DNA of 64,000 nucleotides from Microvelia longipes. Its lineage: Eukaryota; Arthropoda; Insecta; Hemiptera; Veliidae. A model generated the notes under the pieces. That model worked only from the letters and a program-made list of their open reading frames with translations, was not told the DNA's origin and did not search any database. The stretch spans positions 20,724,775-20,788,774 of the forward strand of contig JACMZG010001863.1 of NCBI GenBank assembly GCA_018340805.1, written 5' to 3'. Below are positions 58,350-64,000 of this stretch, one piece after another. Position 1 is the stretch's first letter. The number at the start of each line of letters is the position of its first letter. The position numbers were made by a program, and so were the translations under genes.

Positions 58350-60095
58350 AATGTTAAGGATTTTATTTTTGTTCTTTGTTCTTTTAAAATAGGTGTCATT
58401 ATGGTTTCCAGTAATTTAAATTTTCAAAGTTACCATAAGTGGTATTAAAATTATTATGTTTAGGTAATAGTAACAACAACCGATCAGTTGATATATCTCT
58501 CATATTTGTTTTACTATTTTCCCCTAAAGAATGGTGCGTTTTAAACACACCACATATTAAAGATTTTCAGACCAAATTAGTCATCATTAGTAAAGGACAG
58601 ATGAGATAATTAAAGTAAGAGAGGCCTTGAACCTCTACACTCTTAGTTTATCGTCTTAAGACTAAAACTTCACATGTTCCGATTATCATTTAAGTACACA
58701 TTAAGAAACATTATACTAAATAATAAATTTATTATACATAAGGACCCTTATAAAATTAGATCATACTAGAAGAAATAAGTGAATTGAAAAATGTATAAAC
58801 GAAGTCACTAAGTAAGACAATAAAGCCAAGTCTATAAATCAAAATTTTAAAGAAAAAGGACAATCACATCCTTCGAGAAGTGTGTTGGCCTTTAGAAATG
58901 GTTGTAAGGTCCGCAACCTCTTGCAAGGCCCCTTGCCTACAAAAAGCTCCCTGTTATTTCTAGTGAGGTCCCCATATTCCCAAGGGTTCTTTCTGGGTTT
59001 TCTCACAGCCTTTTGTTATTTTAATTTTAAAAAACTCCTCTCCATTTTCTCTTTTTTAAAAAATATCACTGAATAAAAACCAATTTATTTTTTTACTGCC
59101 TTGACTCATAAAAATGGGTGATAACCATGATAGGACGTAAAATAAAAATTATTTGAATATTCTTAACACGAATACATTTTTTTCTTAAACTCCTAAATAG
59201 TTAACGTAAATTGACACAACCCAGAATACATTTTTCTAGAATTGTTTAGTTTAAATAACTAAGACAAAACAGACAAATAAACTAGTTTAACTAGAAAAAC
59301 ATCTGGTGTGTAAAACATAGGCTTCACTACGCTTATTCTGACTACTTTCTACTCGCTTCGCTCGTCTTCCGAATATAAAAATACCAAGTTTATACTTGGT
59401 ATTTGTAATCAATTTGTATTTAATTGGTTACACACTCCCAGGCGCCCCTCCTCCCACGAGCTATCTCATATAACAACAATCTTTGTTTTAGACAAATCAA
59501 GCCGTCAATTATAATAAAAAAAAGGAATAAAAAATACCTGGCCTCATTTTCAGTTTGAATGTTTAGAAAACTGTGCTTGCCACAGATATAGTTGAAATCT
59601 TGTAAGACTATACTTAGCGAATTTATTTGTTACATTTATTTTTATTAACATTAAAAGGTCATCTGCAAAGGCATGTTGAATTACCTCCGCTCTCAAAACG
59701 TATATGTTTGTCTTATTATAACTTTTGTTGTCCCTTTTTTATCTGAATCGGATAAGTCAAGTCTTTAGCATTTTTATAATCAAATTAACACAGTTAATAT
59801 ACTGCAGATGCTGAAAAATGGGCTCTTAATGAAACAAAAAAGGTGCGAAACAATCATTTTCTTCTTCGCCATTACAACCCTACTCCTTCTTATTATTATA
59901 GTCATTTCAGGAAGATACTGCATTATATACAAATTCAGAGTGCTCTAATTTTGTTAGATAAAACTAATGCTTTTTAGTACACCAGAAGCAAAGGAATAGT
60001 TGAAAGAATATATGTTTACACGTAAGAATTACCGATTTTGTGTCATAAAAATTGAATAATGTTTATTAGACTTCCTAGAACATAATTTTAAGTTA
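58350..60095. other. AT-rich sequence, no gene recognised
   Basis: Contains ACTCGCTTCGCTCGTCTTCC (59351-59370, dispersed GCGAAGCG motif) and a perfect hairpin ATACCAAGT/ACTTGGTAT (59381-59402). A 64-codon plus frame at 58882-59076 has no family resemblance. Confidence 0.5.
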
Positions 60096-60099
60096 TTAG

Positions 60100-61310
60100 C
60101 TGCACATTTCGGTTTTGATATAGTCTAGGAACACAAGATATCATTACTGAAAATTGCCAATTTATAACTCAAGATATAAACAAGGGAAATATACCAATGG
60201 CAGTCTTTATGGATCTAGCGAAAGCCTTTAGCCGATAGTGTTTCACCCCATAAACTAAAAAATAAATTAAGGAAAATTGGTATTAGGATAACCATTTTAC
60301 AATAGTTCACTAACTACTTAAAAAATAGAATATACAAAATGAAAATAAATGACGTCATTGGAAATTTATATACAACTGAATACTCAGAAATGCCTAAAGG
60401 CAGCGTGCTCGGAAGCTTGTAATTTATAATATTTACAAATGACCTACTTGAAACAAAAATCGCTAAAAATAATTGACGGACTAATTTTTTCGTATTTTCT
60501 GTCGTGAAATCGTATAAAAAACGAGAATCGCCGCAGAGCGAGACCTAATGAACATAAAAGGCTGGCTGGAAAACATGGACATTAAATATCATAAAGACTG
60601 TATTTTATGTATTTCTCACTGACTGAGTCAGAACAACTTGCTGACCTACAAGTAAGACTTTATGATCATGACGAGACTACGAGACAATGTGACTGTCCAT
60701 CTATACAAAGAGTAGACTCGACCAAATATCTAGGCATAACTATTGACAAAATGACCTTTTTAAAAAAGTATATTGACCAATTGACTATAACACACCTACG
60801 CAAACTAAGATAGGTATTTTTAAAGTAAGACCCTATCTACGATCTATCTATTGAACAAAGAAGTTTAATACAGACTTGTAAACTAAATAATAAGCCACGG
60901 CATACAAGCCTAGGGATCTGCCAACGAAACCACTAGAGAATATATTCTAATGCAACAGAAAGCCATTTTTAGAATAATATCCTACAAAAAAGTACGAACA
61001 TACCACTGCTTTGTTTGACAAACTGACCATACTGAAGACAGAATACGTGTTCCATCAGCAGTGCTTAATGAGAATGTTTGGCGGGAAACATAAACAGGAC
61101 AGGCAGAACACGATAACGTTGACACTAAAGCAAAGATAAACAACTTTATAAACTGCCTTATACAAAACAACAACAGCACAGAGACAGTAGCAATACAAAC
61201 CATGACCTTATGGAAAAACTTACCAACCAATATTAAGACACTTGACATCAGAAATACCTTTAAACAAACTAAATAATCATCTACTTGACTCAAAACTTAA
61301 AGTCAGCCAG
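60100..61310 (+). pseudogene. Decayed non-LTR retrotransposon reverse transcriptase and C-terminus
   Basis: The plus-strand reading in changing frames gives AVFMDLAKAF (about 60199-60230, palm motif A), a LKNRIYKMKIND segment, EMPKGSVLGSL (about 60385-60418, the PQG-type motif), FTNDLLE, STKYLGITIDK (about 60718-60750) and a C-terminal NYGIQAYGSA-like and LWKNLPTNIK segment (about 60895-61240). Premature stops and frame changes show an old, dead copy. No FADD box is intact. It is Jockey/CR1-like and probably a different family from the LINE in satellite B. An A-rich stretch and a (TG)n run follow at 61305-61450. Confidence 0.75.
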
Positions 61311-61382
61311 AAAAATAAAAAAAATAAGACACTAAGAAAATAACTCGCTTAATCTTTAAATCTTGTAAATTGAATGCTTTGT

Positions 61383-61419
61383 AATGTGTGTGTGTGTACA
61401 TAAGTGATGTGATTGTGTG

Positions 61420-61451
<32 letters not shown>
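61383..61451. repeat. (TG)n microsatellite
   Basis: Two TG runs are separated by TACATAAGTGATGTGAT. They lie just after the LINE remnant and may belong to its 3' end. Confidence 0.9.
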
Positions 61452-61456
<5 letters not shown>

Positions 61457-62025
61457 GATAATAGCTATTTTTATAGCTACTGTATAGCTTTTGATAGTTT
61501 TATATTCTTTAGTGGAGGGATATACCTCTATGTAGAATTAAAATTCAAATGATTCTTATGTAAAACAAATTAAGGATATTTACAAATAAATATATATACG
61601 TATTTTTGTGAAACTTACGTTTTCATTACATACGAATTTATAAATATATAAATCCCACCTTAAGAAAGTAAGGTAACTAACAAAAAAACTTTTGGAACTG
61701 AAGGTAAACCAAAATTCAGCAGGGTATAGTTTACTATATTATTTTAAACTGGTCCAGGTTTTTATAAGACCATTTAAAGTGATCAAAACTAGGGACCCGG
61801 ATTTGGATCCTGTTTTCTGTAAGATTGTATTATTTATTTACACTATTTTAGTTTTGGGTTTTATTTACTAATACACTATTAAAATAATTTGGGCGCAGAG
61901 ATTCGGAAACCGAGTAATTGTCTCCGAAATGTTTGATTTCTTACTCAAGAGTTCGTTTTGTTTGATTTTCAGATTAATGTGTTAAAGTCTGATCAGCAAC
62001 CTTTTGACTTGTAAGTCATTTTTCT
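61452..62025. other. AT-rich sequence, nothing recognised
   Basis: No frames, motifs or repeats that I can support. Confidence 0.5.
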
Positions 62026-62057
62026 GGACTTTTTAAAATATCTATTTTAAAAAGTCC
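62026..62057. repeat. Perfect palindrome with 15-bp arms
   Basis: GGACTTTTTAAAATA (62026-62040) and TATTTTAAAAAGTCC (62043-62057) are exact complements around TC. Confidence 0.85.
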
Positions 62058-62059
62058 AA

Positions 62060-64000
62060 AAAATTGACTTCAATTAAAATAATATGGTTCATTTGAGCCA
62101 TTATATTTTAATTATTAGTAAATGCAAATAAAGCTGAATTTGTGAGAAAATACATTGTAGTATACATCGTATCGCATTTTCTTAAAAAACTGAAAAAAAT
62201 TACTCAAAGTGTATTTAATTTGTTTTTTTAATGATAAAAGACCACTGATCTCTAGAAAAATATTTAGAGCGTTTTTATCTTATAAATTATTAACGATTAG
62301 CATCAATTTAAAATTTCATTTATTGTTTTTACCTTACACATATTTTTGTCAAATAACGGGAAATGTTGGGCATGAAAAAAATGTTTGGAGGGTAAAAGAA
62401 CATAATGCTTTGTCATTGAAGAGGAGATATTGATGTACATCAGAAGGGTGACCCCAGACAGGGGAGGAGCGAAATGTGAAAGAATGAATTGATTCTATGT
62501 TTTTAATTTCATGTTTTTTAAAAGCAGCAGAGAAAGAAATAAGGAAAGATTGATCAGTTTTGAGATATTTTTTTTGGGAAATGCCATGAACGTAGAAGGG
62601 TTTGGTCTATTGTTGGTCTAAATCTTTTGTCTACATTTTTTCTTCTTACTTTTCGATATTTTTTAAAGCTTTTTCTGAATGTCATCACCATTGTAAAGTG
62701 TGATACAAGACCTCTGTAAAGGTATTTTCTAGCAGAACAATCTTCCCTTGACGAGGGGTCGAGTAATATGACAACCCGCTATCCTTCAGTCATTCTTTAT
62801 TCAACATTCCATAAACATTTTGTCACCTGAAATAAGTCACATTCATACGTCAACGTTTGCATTTCCTACAACCACAGGCACGCAAACAATTGTGTTTTAT
62901 AATTAACAAATACATTACATATGTATACTCTGACGTTTTTACACTAACGAACGTGGAAAAGCACAAAACTGAATTCGTTTTTAACCTTAATAATACACAA
63001 AATGATCTTATAGGTTCTTCAAATTAGATGATATTATTAATGGTATTTACAATATGATAACCCGAATTCTTCATTGACAAAAATAATTTAATGACACCTG
63101 CAAGACATATTAATGAATTATTGTGACTACGAGTGGCAAAAAGAAGCAGAGGTTGGTAGAGGGAGGGCAATTTGATCTAATTTTGTTGCCCTTTCCACCA
63201 GTTCGCTTAGAGGCGTAGAATTATAAGCACTATGTTTCCCATCTTCATTAGTACTCCTAAGCCAGCACACATTTTATAGGTCTATTTCTATGTAATCATG
63301 TTCAATATGTTACTGTATTGGTTGAATTTGTGTGAAAATCCGTTACTACATTGGTTTTCAGAGCTAACTAGCTTATGAACATTCAACAGTAAGATATTCT
63401 AGGCTCTGCTGGAACCCCTATCCGCAATTCGAGGGGATTGCTTATTTTCTATAAGTTACCTCTGCTAGAGTAACTTATGCCACACTTAAATCTTTTTAAG
63501 CAGTTAAGCAAGAGCTAATCGAGGAATAAAGAGATAATATAAAAATGACTATCGGATGAGACTTCTACAAATATTTTCTTTTGACCACATGTGGGTTATA
63601 ACTAAAAAATATTCCTAGATAAATTAAAAAAATATTAATTTACACTGCTACAGCACTTATTTTTGAATGAAAGCATGCTTTTCGATTTTATGAAAATATA
63701 CATATAAGGACGCTCTAAGTGTAAAAGGACATGTTCTTTTGTTGCCTTGTTCTTAGGCGTGTAGAAAGTATAAGTGATAAATCAGAAGTGGATGTTTTTG
63801 ATTGCATTAAATTATTAATATTTACGAATTCACACTCTCATCCAAGAACAATATTTTACTATAGGATTTATATGTTGTATACAGATACATAAGAAAAGCT
63901 AAAAATTGTTTTTAATTTATTTCTGCCAAAGAGAAAATGTCAGCTGGTTTTGAAATGGTGACCGATATATCTTACTGGTTAGTAAAGGGGTGGTTTTTCA
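62060..64000. other. AT-rich sequence, no gene recognised
   Basis: A 74-codon plus frame at 62209-62433 has no resemblance to a family. A 9-bp perfect hairpin, ATAAGTTAC/GTAACTTAT, lies at 63451-63478. Nothing else is supported. Confidence 0.5.

Noticed and set aside
60982..61293. 103-codon minus-strand frame with a Cys-rich stretch
   Set aside because: Antisense shadow of the LINE C-terminal region, which is recognisable on the plus strand.
62430..62490. Possible hammerhead remnant (CCCCAGACAGGGG hairpin followed by GCGAAATGTG)
   Set aside because: No CUGANGA box in the right place and no stem I pairing. It may be an old Penelope-type end but cannot be supported.

Overview
This window looks like AT-rich, repeat-laden, non-coding DNA from an animal, most likely an arthropod. 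That placement is an inference from the repeat types (Penelope-like elements, Jockey/CR1-like LINEs, tRNA-derived SINEs) and from a fossil alphavirus-like helicase of the virga/nege-like kind often found in insect genomes. I recognise no intact host gene, no functional tRNA or rRNA, and nothing bacterial. Open frames are short. Apart from pieces of selfish or viral elements, they look like chance frames in low-complexity sequence.

Layout. Positions 1-35,600 are mostly unrecognised AT-rich sequence carrying scattered elements: a foldback MITE (1615-1970), a tRNA-like SINE head (6145-6222), two copies of a tRNA-derived SINE (8395-8590 and 28303-28533, the second with a 14-bp target-site duplication), a 302-bp Penelope-type palindrome (10222-10523), three long (TA)n tracts, a second ~297-bp palindrome (18481-18777), a pair of hammerhead-ribozyme motifs (21130-21489) and a 28-bp minisatellite of small palindromes (27471-27800). 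Positions 35,640-46,745 form a satellite-rich block. A ~273-bp satellite abuts an ~165-bp dimeric satellite whose signature is GGCGAGCGAAGCGAGCC, and a LINE fused to a viral helicase fragment sits inside the second satellite. A single N at 42498 marks a scaffold join, and about 2.7 kb on its left is an error-rich second rendering of the 2.8 kb on its right. Positions 46,750-64,000 return to AT-rich sequence with two adjacent hairpins (50122-50196), more Penelope-type elements (51.9, 54.2 and 55.7 kb), a hAT-like MITE with an 8-bp TSD (56298-56869), another (TA)n tract and a decayed LINE (60100-61310).

Two observations stand out. First, several Penelope-type elements carry recognisable hammerhead ribozyme motifs, in two sequence families that differ in the self-complementary helix III (ACGU versus AGCCGGCU). 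In the two best-defined elements the motif lies head-to-head in a near-perfect palindrome flanked by a 12-bp target-site duplication. Second, the LINE and the viral helicase appear to be one insertion: satellite sequence resumes exactly beyond each end, a 5-bp duplication flanks the unit, and both parts lie in the same sense. That is what template switching during target-primed reverse transcription would leave.
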